Assembly (NCBI GenBank): GCA_003519645.1 | Contig: DOWI01000431.1 | Span: forward strand, 4,817-11,188 | Reading direction: 5' to 3' | From: Oscillospiraceae bacterium | Lineage (GTDB): Bacteria; Bacillota_A; Clostridia; Oscillospirales; Acutalibacteraceae | DNA length: 6,372 nt | Shown: piece by piece, positions 1 to 6,372 of the stretch | Numbering within the stretch: the first letter of the stretch is position 1 | How the letters are laid out: each line of letters opens with the position of its first letter | Notes under the pieces: generated by a model | What the model saw: only the letters and a program-made list of their open reading frames with translations | Told to the model about the DNA's origin: nothing | Databases searched by the model: none | Program-made: the position numbers and the translations under genes

Positions 1-681
<681 letters not shown>

Positions 682-745
682 GTATACTTGAATATATCTA
701 TGATTAAATTGTAAGTATAAATAAAAAAGTCATGAAAAGTGAATG

Positions 746-802
746 AAAGCTTCTTTTTAGATATGAATTTAGAAATAATTCAAATCTGAAAAGAAGCTTT
801 TT
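746..802 (+). terminator. Rho-independent terminator of ligA, possibly bidirectional
   Basis: A perfect 12-bp stem pairs AAAGCTTCTTTT (746-757) with AAAAGAAGCTTT (789-800). It continues inward with five more pairs (758-762 with 784-788, one of them G-U), then an internal loop and a further 5-bp helix (765-769 with 777-781). On the plus strand it ends in a run of five T (798-802). The A-run on the other side of the stem gives only three T on the minus strand, so termination of the convergent PIG-L transcript here is possible but weaker. The fold was read by eye, without an energy calculation. Confidence 0.75.
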
Positions 803-804
803 GT

Positions 805-933
805 ATGGAAAAGACACCAGCCGAAGTGATGAAAGAGTATATAAACAGTTGCCGGCAGCCCCTTAGGGAGCAGTTAAATCTACAATCCGAGGTGGATTTT
901 TTGAAAGTTAAGGTTTTGAAATCAAATTGTTAA
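805..933 (+). CDS. Possible small ORF, 42 aa, unknown function
   Basis: An ATG at 805 opens a 42-codon frame ending in TAA at 931-933. The product starts MEKTPAEVMKEYINSCRQPL and continues with a charged, probably helical segment (REQLNLQSEVDFLKVKVLK) ending in a cysteine. I do not recognise a family, and there is no signal peptide or membrane segment. A GAAG about 9 bases upstream of the ATG is a poor ribosome binding site and lies inside the 3' arm of the ligA terminator, which argues against independent expression from the ligA side. The frame overlaps the 3' end of the convergent PIG-L gene by 12 bp. Against chance: the codon mix looks fairly protein-like, and this stretch is less AT-rich than the spacer before it. 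It could be a true small protein, the remnant of a longer gene or mobile element, or noise. Confidence 0.28.
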   Translation: MEKTPAEVMKEYINSCRQPLREQLNLQSEVDFLKVKVLKSNC

Positions 934-2565
934 TTGTATTACACCATGGCGAATTATAAAAATAATGGCTGCCGTGAAGACAGAAATCAGTATTGACATA
1001 AAACCGATAAATACATAATGGTGCATGGAGTTATCCATGCTTACGGGTTTGTCTACGGCTGTCACGATGGGTTCAGTGGTTGGTTTGGTTTGACTGGTTG
1101 TAGTAGAAACGTAAGCTGTAGTGGTTGTAGTTTTATGTGTAGTTTGAGAAGTAATCGTTGTTTTGGCCGCGGTCGTTATCGGAATAACCGGATCGATATG
1201 TTCAAAAAAATCATTTTTAGCTATATCGGCTCCAACTATAGTATGATATAACCCGAATTTCTGACAATCATATTTGCTTCCCTTTCCTTTTACACGGAAC
1301 CATTTACTGTTTTGTGATGTATGGAACTTATAGGCTTCCTTTGCAATATCAAGTCCGGTTTTGCCTTCAAAAGCTTTTAGCGGGACATTCCAGTCCATCT
1401 CAATACGATTCTTTTTATAAAGGTGTAGGTAGCATTTTTTGATTTTCCAAGTTCCGTATTTTGATGCCAAAGACGGAAATTTTGAAGGATCGGCACTAAT
1501 CGAAATGGCATCCTGAAGACTTTTAGAGCACAGCATATGCACACCGTGCCCATATTCGCCGTTTGGATCGTGTCCCACAACGACTTCGGGTTTAAAGCGC
1601 CTAAGCAGCATAACAGAATACTCAAGCATTTTTTCTTCATTATATATTTTTTTCGCATGCTTAAGGCTTGATGAATAGTAATCCTCAAAATCGGAAATCA
1701 TGGGGTAATTTCTCACACCTGTTTTCCAAAGGCCGTCAAGCAGCTCATGGTTTCTATGAAATTCATTCAGCGCTTTACCGTGGCGGATTAAGTATGCGAC
1801 TTGAACCTTTTTCTTGTATTCACCCGCATATACCGGTAAAGTACCGCCAAACCAAAGCAATTCATCATCTGCATGGGCCGGATATACCAGCATATCTGCT
1901 TTATCCAGCATTGGCTGCCATTGCTGCACCCAATCCGGAATTTGATCTGCTTCAAATGCAAATATATCTGCGATACTGCCCTTGCTTTTATTAAAATGCA
2001 TTGTTAATGAACCGCTGGGGCGATCGATTACAGCAAGCTCATGTAAAAACCCGTTTGTTCCCCCTCTGTATACTGTATCATTTTGAGAATGTTCATCTGA
2101 AGCAGTCGTATTCTCCGAAAGCTCTGTTTTAGTCGCTGTATTTTTAGAAGGAGTTGTACTCGTTGAGGCGATTGTGTTGTTTTCCAGGGCGGTTGAAGTA
2201 GTGTTGTTGGTATTGTTTGTAGTGGTAGAAGTTACATCTTGGATTGTGGCTGTCTTATTCGGCTGAATAATTGTCCATTCCACCGGTTCAATATCCCATA
2301 GTATGTATAATGCACCAATACTTTTTGTGGATTTAATATGAAGTACATTTCCTTTGCTGAATTTCCATACAGTGGAAACGTTATTGTCAGTTAGTGACTT
2401 GATTTTCTTTGTGTTTTGATTGTTGTATATTGTAATCGAAAGAGATGCAGCCGTCTTTCTTATCTTTTTTTCACTGTATTCATCCTTTTTGTCTGCTTGA
2501 ACCGAATAGACTATAATAAAAAAACAAAACAGGATGAATAGAACTCGTTTGAAAAATATGGTCAT
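922..2565 (-). CDS. Secreted, membrane-anchored PIG-L/LmbE-family deacetylase
   Basis: PIG-L/LmbE enzymes are zinc-dependent hydrolases that remove acetyl groups from GlcNAc-type sugars; the substrate here is unknown. I place the start at the ATG at 2565 (547 aa) because AGGTG at 2579-2575 lies 9 bases before it; an in-frame GTG at 2577 is part of that same ribosome binding site. Order of parts (numbered from the ATG): a signal peptide (FFKRVLFILFCFFIIVYSVQA, likely cut after A24); a beta-rich segment about 42-100 with LTDNNVSTVWKF, resembling a discoidin or NPCBM-like carbohydrate-binding fold (tentative); a Thr/Asn/Ser-rich linker about 104-164; the deacetylase about 165-455; a Thr-rich linker about 462-501; and a hydrophobic helix about 517-538. 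Metal motifs are HADDE (H231, D233, D234; the family usually has HPDDE) and GHDPNGEYGHGVH (about 331-343). Both ends could be membrane segments, with the catalytic part outside. It is monocistronic and divergent from sipL. Confidence 0.85.
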   Translation of the reverse strand: MTIFFKRVLFILFCFFIIVYSVQADKKDEYSEKKIRKTAASLSITIYNNQNTKKIKSLTDNNVSTVWKFSKGNVLHIKSTKSIGALYILWDIEPVEWTIIQPNKTATIQDVTSTTTNNTNNTTSTALENNTIASTSTTPSKNTATKTELSENTTASDEHSQNDTVYRGGTNGFLHELAVIDRPSGSLTMHFNKSKGSIADIFAFEADQIPDWVQQWQPMLDKADMLVYPAHADDELLWFGGTLPVYAGEYKKKVQVAYLIRHGKALNEFHRNHELLDGLWKTGVRNYPMISDFEDYYSSSLKHAKKIYNEEKMLEYSVMLLRRFKPEVVVGHDPNGEYGHGVHMLCSKSLQDAISISADPSKFPSLASKYGTWKIKKCYLHLYKKNRIEMDWNVPLKAFEGKTGLDIAKEAYKFHTSQNSKWFRVKGKGSKYDCQKFGLYHTIVGADIAKNDFFEHIDPVIPITTAAKTTITSQTTHKTTTTTAYVSTTTSQTKPTTEPIVTAVDKPVSMDNSMHHYVFIGFMSILISVFTAAIIFIIRHGVIQLTI

Positions 2566-2574
2566 ATCTACGCG

Positions 2575-2579
2575 CACCT
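2575..2579 (-). promoter_or_regulatory. Ribosome binding site that decides the PIG-L start
   Basis: Read on the minus strand, AGGTG is followed by nine bases and then ATG (2565-2563). The same bases contain the GTG that would give a four-residue longer protein. No Shine-Dalgarno-like run precedes that GTG, so the ATG is the better start. Confidence 0.55.
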
Positions 2580-2606
2580 GCCAATATAGATAATAAATAC
2601 CAACTC

Positions 2607-2634
2607 ATTATAGCATTTAAAGAAATTTATACAA
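2607..2634 (-). promoter_or_regulatory. Putative vegetative-type promoter for the PIG-L gene
   Basis: On the minus strand a perfect TATAAT (2612-2607) is preceded, after 16 bases, by TTGTAT (2634-2629), which matches only the TTG half of the -35 consensus. Transcription would start near position 2600, leaving an untranslated leader of about 35 bases. The surrounding DNA is very AT-rich, so a chance match to the -10 element is possible. Confidence 0.5.
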
Positions 2635-2679
2635 TACTATGACAGAAATAAAAAATTCCTTTAGTAAAAAATTTATTTT

Positions 2680-2709
2680 ATCAAAATCTCAGTGCTTACT
2701 GCATACTTG
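2680..2709 (+). promoter_or_regulatory. Possible sigma-E-like sporulation promoter for sipL-spoIVA
   Basis: CATACTTG at 2702-2709 resembles the mother-cell sigma-E -10 element (CATACA-T type). About 14 bases upstream, ATCAAAAT (2680-2687) is a partial match to its -35 element. The site is about 40 bases before the sipL ribosome binding site, and spoIVA is known to be sigma-E dependent in Bacillus subtilis, so the position and regulon fit. The motif match itself is only moderate. Confidence 0.3.
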
Positions 2710-2747
2710 ATGGACATGTCGAATATATTTGGTTGTAGAGAAATCGC

Positions 2748-2759
2748 AAAGGAGAGGAG
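2748..2759 (+). promoter_or_regulatory. Ribosome binding site that decides the sipL start
   Basis: AAAGGAGAGGAG ends five bases before the ATG at 2765 and contains two overlapping Shine-Dalgarno-like runs. This favours the ATG at 2765 over an in-frame TTG at 2729, which would place the purine-rich run inside the coding sequence and add 12 residues not typical of the family. Confidence 0.8.
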
Positions 2760-2764
2760 CCTTC

Positions 2765-4291
2765 ATGGATTATAAGGTAATAAACAAGGCAATCGCGGTC
2801 ACCGAAACCTTGTATGACGGGTTTGACGAGCGTCCGGTCGATTGCGATTTTGTCCTGCCGGATTACTATCCAGACATTGCGGCAGTACTCAAATGTACGC
2901 TAACACCGGTAGTTCAATCCAAGCAGCTCAGCGGCGACCGTCTCATTGTTGATGGGACGGCAATGGTTCAAGTGCTCTATCTAGACGAGGCACGTCGGTG
3001 CGTGCGCAACTGCGAGATTACAAAACCGTTTACCAGTACTTTTTCTGTGAAATCGGGGGCCGTTAATCCTGTAATCCGTGTAACAGCGAAAACTGAATAT
3101 GTCAACTGCAGGGCTGTCAGCCCGAGGCGGCTGGATGTTCACGGCGCATTTACAGTAAAATTGAAGATGACGGCTGAGGGGGGAGAAGAGGTCGTTTCGA
3201 CAATTAACGGAGATACAATGTATACCCGTAAAAATGTCGTAACCTATTCTGTTCCCGTTATGTCTGCGGAAAAGAACTTTACAGTAAGCGAGGTGCTTGA
3301 GCTGGGCGAAAATCAGCCTGCAGCTGAAGTGCTGATTCGCAGCGAGTGCGTTCCGGTTTTGAGCGACTGCAAGATTATGACCAACAAAGCAATCATCAAA
3401 GGCGAGCTTCATATCAGCAACTTATATACAAGTGATGTAACAACGGGTGAAGCACGGAAAACAAGGCATGAAATCCCATTCAGTCAGATTATTGATATTG
3501 AGGGGATTGATGAGGAATGGCAGTGCGATATACGCCCCGATGTGATTTCAAGAGATATTCACATTAGTTCCAATCAAAACGGTGAGGGAAGGCTTTTAGA
3601 GGTTAATATCAAGATGACAACCGCGGTTGATTGTTACAAAACGGGAATGTGCGAAATCGTATCAGACGCCTATTCATCAAGCTGCCCTGTTATGCTGGAG
3701 AGGAAACGGATTGATACCAGTCATCTTATGGCAATTCATAGAGACGCATCTACGATTCGTGAAACCTTTGACTTGCCTTCGGATGGCGTCACCAACATTA
3801 TTGATGTCTGGTGTGATGTATCGCCGATTTCCGAGCGTTGTGAGGGCGGTATTTCTCATATCGCAGGTCGTTTGATGATCTACATGCTGGCAAAGGATGG
3901 TGAAGGCATCATTTCGTTTTATGAAAGACCTGCTGATTTCAATCTGGAATATGATGATAACTGCACCAGTGTTTCTTCAGATATGGCGATAACGAGTGTA
4001 GACTATAACATGGTTGGAGCAGAGCAACTGGAAATCCGGGCGCAGATGGATGTCGTACGGCGTTGTTTCTCAGATGATAGTATGGTTGCCGTATCCTCAG
4101 TGATGGTAGATGAAAATGCTGCATTTCCAAACGAAAAAGCTGCATTAAAAATATATTATGCAAACAGCGGCGAATCCATTTGGGAGGTTGCCAAAGCTTG
4201 TCACACCTCAATGGATGCGGTAATGGAAGAAAACGCACTGAGCGGTGATGTTCTGACAAAAGATACTATGCTGCTTGTACCATTATGTTGA
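2765..4291 (+). CDS. sipL: SipL-type spore coat morphogenetic protein (SPOCS/DUF3794 repeats + LysM)
   Basis: In C. difficile, SipL is a mother-cell protein that binds the SpoIVA ATPase through its C-terminal LysM domain and is required for the coat to encase the forespore. This 508-aa protein has the same layout and roughly the same length. Three SPOCS-like (DUF3794) segments can be seen: about 20-135 (LPDYYPDIAAVLKC, then SPRRLDVHGAF), about 175-290 (VLELGENQPAAEVL, CKIMTNKAIIKGEL) and about 316-445 (GVTNIIDVWCDV, HIAGRLMIYMLAKD). The LysM is at about 460-508 (IYYANSGESIWEVAK, then LLVPLC). There is no signal peptide or membrane helix, which fits a cytoplasmic mother-cell protein. The start is the ATG after a strong ribosome binding site. 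It is followed after 15 bp by spoIVA in the same direction, so the two are very likely one operon. Other DUF3794-LysM proteins exist, so the SipL assignment rests on the architecture plus the spoIVA neighbour. Confidence 0.88.
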   Translation: MDYKVINKAIAVTETLYDGFDERPVDCDFVLPDYYPDIAAVLKCTLTPVVQSKQLSGDRLIVDGTAMVQVLYLDEARRCVRNCEITKPFTSTFSVKSGAVNPVIRVTAKTEYVNCRAVSPRRLDVHGAFTVKLKMTAEGGEEVVSTINGDTMYTRKNVVTYSVPVMSAEKNFTVSEVLELGENQPAAEVLIRSECVPVLSDCKIMTNKAIIKGELHISNLYTSDVTTGEARKTRHEIPFSQIIDIEGIDEEWQCDIRPDVISRDIHISSNQNGEGRLLEVNIKMTTAVDCYKTGMCEIVSDAYSSSCPVMLERKRIDTSHLMAIHRDASTIRETFDLPSDGVTNIIDVWCDVSPISERCEGGISHIAGRLMIYMLAKDGEGIISFYERPADFNLEYDDNCTSVSSDMAITSVDYNMVGAEQLEIRAQMDVVRRCFSDDSMVAVSSVMVDENAAFPNEKAALKIYYANSGESIWEVAKACHTSMDAVMEENALSGDVLTKDTMLLVPLC

Positions 4292-4306
4292 AAGGAGGAA
4301 TAGAGA

Positions 4307-5785
4307 ATGGAAGCAACAAATATTTACGATACGATTGCCCAGCGTACCCAGGGTGACATTTATATCGGTGTCGTCGGACCGGTACGTACAGGTAAGTCCA
4401 CTTTTATAAAGCGGTTTATGGATACTCTTGTGATTCCAAACATTGATAGCAGCTACCGCCGCGAGCGTGCCAATGATGAACTGCCGCAGTCAGCGGCAGG
4501 ACGTACCATCATGACGACTGAACCCAAATTCATTCCAGAGCAGGCAGTAACAATTACAATTGACGGAACGGCTACAATGAATGTCAGAATGATAGATTGT
4601 GTGGGTTACATAGTTCCGTCTTCGCTTGGTTATATTGAAGACAACGCGCCGCGTATGGTTAAAACTCCATGGTTTGAAGAAGAAATTCCTTTTAACATGG
4701 CTGCTGAAATCGGCACACAAAAAGTGATTAATGAACATTCCACCATTGGTTTGGTTGTCACAACCGACGGAAGTATTACTGAGATTCCCCGCGAAGAATA
4801 TGCTGAGGCCGAGGAGCGCGTTATCTCTGAGCTGAAGGAAATCAATAAGCCGTTTATTGTTTTATTAAATACAATAAACCCCACCTCTGTAGAAGCGGTT
4901 CAGCTGGCTAGCGAGCTTGAAATAAAATACGGAGTACCTGTCTATCCTGTAAACTGTCTTGAGATGACCGAAAATGAAATTCGCCGTATTCTTGAGAAGG
5001 TGCTATTTGAATTTCCGGTTCGGGAAATCGGAGTAGAGCTACCGAGATGGTTATCAGGGCTTGATAAGAATCATCCAATTCGTCGTGCTGTGTTTGATAC
5101 CATCCGTTCTGCAGCCGAAAGAGCAACCAAGATCAGCAAGGTTTCATCCATGACCAATGAAATCGTCAATTGTGAGTATGTGGAGAATGCTCGAATGACA
5201 TCAGTTGAGCTTGGTACAGGCAGTGCGGGACTGAATGTTTCGCTCAACCCGGACCTATTCTATAAGGTGCTTGGAGAAACCACAGGGCTTGAAATCGATG
5301 GTGAAGCGTCGTTGATGTCGCATATGGTAGAGCTGGCTGCTGTCAAGAAAAAATATGATAAGGTTAAAAACGCTCTGGATGAGGTGGAGGCTACCGGATA
5401 TGGGATCGTAATGCCGGCACTTGAGGAAATGATGCTTGATGAACCTGAAATCATCCGCCAGAGCGGTAGATACGGTATCAGGCTCCGCGCACAGGCCCCA
5501 TCGATTCATATGCTGAAAGCCGATATCACAACTGAGGTATCCCCTATAGTTGGTTCTGAACGTCAATCAGAGGATCTTGTCAATTATCTGCTCAGAGAAT
5601 TCGAGGAAAGTCCCGGGAAGATCTGGGAGTCTAATATTTTCGGAACCTCCCTGTACGGACTAGTTAATGAAGGACTTCATAATAAGCTATATAGAATGCC
5701 GGGCGATGCCCGAATTAAGCTTAAGGAAACGGTTGAACGTATTATTAATGAAGGTTGCAGCGGCTTGATTTGCATTATTGTCTAG
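4307..5785 (+). CDS. spoIVA: Stage IV sporulation protein A (spore coat scaffold ATPase)
   Basis: SpoIVA hydrolyses ATP to polymerise irreversibly on the outer forespore membrane and forms the basement layer on which the coat assembles. The protein is 492 aa, the same length as B. subtilis SpoIVA. Walker A is GPVRTGKS at residues 24-31 with K30. The switch-like threonines T70 and T71 lie in TIMTTEPKF. Walker B is MIDCVGY with D97. These positions coincide with the functional residues described for B. subtilis. The NTPase fold covers about 1-240, followed by the middle and C-terminal domains; the conserved hydrophobic tail (CSGLICIIV) is the region needed for localisation in B. subtilis. The start is preceded by an excellent AAAGGAGG (4291-4298) that overlaps the last base of the sipL stop codon. 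Expression is expected in the mother cell under sigma-E, probably from the promoter before sipL. An inverted repeat spans its stop codon. The gene looks intact. Confidence 0.98.
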   Translation: MEATNIYDTIAQRTQGDIYIGVVGPVRTGKSTFIKRFMDTLVIPNIDSSYRRERANDELPQSAAGRTIMTTEPKFIPEQAVTITIDGTATMNVRMIDCVGYIVPSSLGYIEDNAPRMVKTPWFEEEIPFNMAAEIGTQKVINEHSTIGLVVTTDGSITEIPREEYAEAEERVISELKEINKPFIVLLNTINPTSVEAVQLASELEIKYGVPVYPVNCLEMTENEIRRILEKVLFEFPVREIGVELPRWLSGLDKNHPIRRAVFDTIRSAAERATKISKVSSMTNEIVNCEYVENARMTSVELGTGSAGLNVSLNPDLFYKVLGETTGLEIDGEASLMSHMVELAAVKKKYDKVKNALDEVEATGYGIVMPALEEMMLDEPEIIRQSGRYGIRLRAQAPSIHMLKADITTEVSPIVGSERQSEDLVNYLLREFEESPGKIWESNIFGTSLYGLVNEGLHNKLYRMPGDARIKLKETVERIINEGCSGLICIIV

Positions 5786-5799
5786 CAAACAATAATGCA
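5771..5799 (+). repeat. Perfect 11-bp inverted repeat enclosing the spoIVA stop codon
   Basis: TGCATTATTGT (5771-5781) and ACAATAATGCA (5789-5799) are exact reverse complements. The 7-base loop CTAGCAA contains the TAG stop codon of spoIVA. The left arm encodes the last four residues (CIIV). There is no T-run after the right arm, so it is not a classical Rho-independent terminator. It could protect the transcript's 3' end or assist termination in another way. Confidence 0.6.
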
Positions 5800-5850
5800 T
5801 ACTGGTAACAATTAAAATGTTAGGCGATATTATTTAACAATTTTATACGC

Positions 5851-5941
5851 CCTTAGGGTGAGTTGAAATGGACAGAATGCGTGCCCCTACAAGCGTAGGG
5901 GCGCTTACCGCTGACTGAAAATTACTCACCCCCAAAAGGAG
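5851..5941 (+). promoter_or_regulatory. Structured leader with nested inverted repeats before the last gene
   Basis: An inner hairpin pairs GCCCCTAC (5883-5890) with GTAGGGGC (5895-5902) around the tetraloop AAGC; a G-U and a G-C pair extend it to ten pairs. It sits inside an outer perfect 8-bp helix, GGGTGAGT (5856-5863) with ACTCACCC (5924-5931). Just outside, CCTT (5851-5854) can pair with AAGG (5936-5939), which is the core of the Shine-Dalgarno run AAGGAG (5936-5941) of the gene starting at 5951. This would be a cis-acting element that could hide the ribosome binding site. A small dispersed intergenic repeat is an equally simple reading. No known riboswitch class was recognised. Confidence 0.4.
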
Positions 5942-5950
5942 TGAAGTAAA

Positions 5951-6372
5951 ATGCCGGAAGACAGGCGGCCACGAAGAATGCAATACACAAGTAAACAAAG
6001 GGAGAACAAGTCGTCCGGATGGCAACTTATTGCGGTTCAAAGTATATCTTGTGTTGTTGTCATATTGATTGTACTTCTGTTTCGTGTAATTGGGGGAAAA
6101 TCTTTTACTCAGCTTCGCCAAAGCTTTAATAAAGCAATCATGAGCAATTCAATTATTGCAACATTGGCAGCATTGATTGAAGCGCCGTCAGAAGATCCGG
6201 ATAAAGAGGAATCCGGTTCAAAGTCAACAACTGTAGGCAGTACAACAGTGCCAAGTGAATCCGCGACTGATAAAAGCAATCCGACCGATGAAACGTCCGG
6301 GACAACGGGAACCGAAACAACCGGGACGATTGATAAAGAGCCGCCGGGCACAGGCGCATCCGTGACAGCTTC
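5951..6372 (+). CDS. Single-pass membrane protein with Ser/Thr/Glu-rich stalk (3' truncated; possible M23 peptidase/SpoIIQ-like)
   Basis: The frame opens at the ATG at 5951, nine bases after AAGGAG, and stays open to the window end (140 complete codons). Residues 1-23 are basic (RRPRRM, KQRENK), placing the N-terminus in the cytoplasm. Residues about 24-47 form one hydrophobic membrane helix (WQLIAVQSISCVVVILIVLL). A short amphipathic segment follows (FTQLRQSFNKAIMSNSII). From about residue 77 to the edge there is a low-complexity linker rich in Ser, Thr, Glu, Pro and Gly (repeated TTG, TET and SES units), as expected for a stalk exposed outside the membrane. The functional domain lies beyond the window. 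Clostridial M23-family (LytM/SpoIIQ/SpoIVFA-like) proteins often begin with a basic tail, one helix, a short region of this kind and a linker; this, and the position after spoIVA, is my only reason for the suggestion. It may have its own structured leader and may not be in the sipL-spoIVA operon. Confidence 0.75.
   Translation, partial: MPEDRRPRRMQYTSKQRENKSSGWQLIAVQSISCVVVILIVLLFRVIGGKSFTQLRQSFNKAIMSNSIIATLAALIEAPSEDPDKEESGSKSTTVGSTTVPSESATDKSNPTDETSGTTGTETTGTIDKEPPGTGASVTA

Noticed and set aside
683..719. Short inverted repeat TATACTT / AAGTATA just after ligA
   Set aside because: Only seven A/T-dominated pairs with a loop of more than 20 bases and no T-run; the much stronger hairpin at 746-802 explains termination.
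860..868. Nine-base CCCTTAGGG that also occurs at 5850-5858
   Set aside because: The match does not extend on either side and a shared 9-mer is weak evidence for a repeat family.
884..902. Small hairpin AATCC-GAGGT-GGATT followed by T residues
   Set aside because: A five-pair stem is too weak for a convincing terminator, and it lies within the possible small ORF.
1080..1190. Low-complexity GTAGTTG-like DNA runs suggesting a tandem repeat or CRISPR-like array
   Set aside because: These are ACA/ACT/ACC threonine codons of the PIG-L C-terminal linker on the minus strand, irregular in spacing.
2729..2764. Upstream TTG start for sipL adding 12 residues
   Set aside because: The added segment contains the obvious ribosome binding site of the ATG at 2765 and has no such site of its own.
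2981..3412. Long minus-strand open frames inside sipL and spoIVA (for example here and at 3939-4259 and 5255-5566)
   Set aside because: They lie wholly within strongly supported plus-strand genes, lack recognisable domains and are shadows of the coding frame.
5797..5822. GCATA followed by AATGTTA as a sigma-F/G-type promoter for the last gene
   Set aside because: The spacing of 14 bases is shorter than expected, the -10 match is partial, and GCATA is part of the inverted repeat at the end of spoIVA.
5806..5850. Several short overlapping inverted repeats (TAACA/TGTTA, TAAAATGTTA/TAACAATTTTA, GGCG/CGCC)
   Set aside because: Mostly AT-rich, imperfect, mutually exclusive pairings without a T-run; expected by chance in such DNA.

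Overview
This window looks like chromosomal core DNA of an endospore-forming, low-to-moderate GC member of the Firmicutes, most likely class Clostridia. The evidence is a full-length SpoIVA next to a SipL-type protein (SPOCS/DUF3794 repeats plus LysM), which is the clostridial form of the spore-coat basement layer. Thr/Ser-rich linkers in two surface proteins fit Oscillospiraceae/Ruminococcaceae-like clostridia, but genus cannot be fixed from this sequence. I see no rRNA, tRNA, CRISPR array, insertion sequence or phage gene.

Layout. Positions 1-681 (+) hold the 3' end of ligA (helix-hairpin-helix and BRCT regions of NAD-dependent DNA ligase), followed by a long hairpin terminator (746-802). 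Positions 805-933 (+) contain a possible 42-codon small ORF of unknown function. Positions 922-2565 (-) encode a convergent, secreted and probably membrane-anchored PIG-L/LmbE-family deacetylase with two Thr-rich linkers. Positions 2566-2764 are a divergent promoter region. Positions 2765-5785 (+) are a tight two-gene sporulation unit, sipL-spoIVA, separated by 15 bp. Positions 5786-5950 are an intergenic stretch rich in inverted repeats. From 5951 to the end (+) lies the N-terminal part of a single-pass membrane protein with a Ser/Thr/Glu-rich stalk, cut by the window edge.

How the genes work together. SpoIVA is the ATPase that polymerises on the mother-cell face of the forespore outer membrane and forms the base on which the coat is built. 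In Clostridioides difficile, SipL binds SpoIVA through its LysM domain and is needed to keep the coat around the forespore. Here the two partners sit side by side and are probably co-transcribed, which would couple their dosage. The truncated membrane protein downstream could be another sporulation envelope factor (an M23 peptidase/SpoIIQ-like protein is one guess), but its catalytic part lies outside the window. The PIG-L protein is a separate, oppositely transcribed unit that probably acts on an envelope glycan. ligA is unrelated housekeeping DNA.

The most distinctive unexplained items are the domain architecture and altered zinc motif of the PIG-L protein, the structured leader in front of the last gene that could pair with its ribosome binding site, and a perfect 11-bp inverted repeat that carries the spoIVA stop codon in its loop. 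I found nothing that I can defend as a wholly new system.
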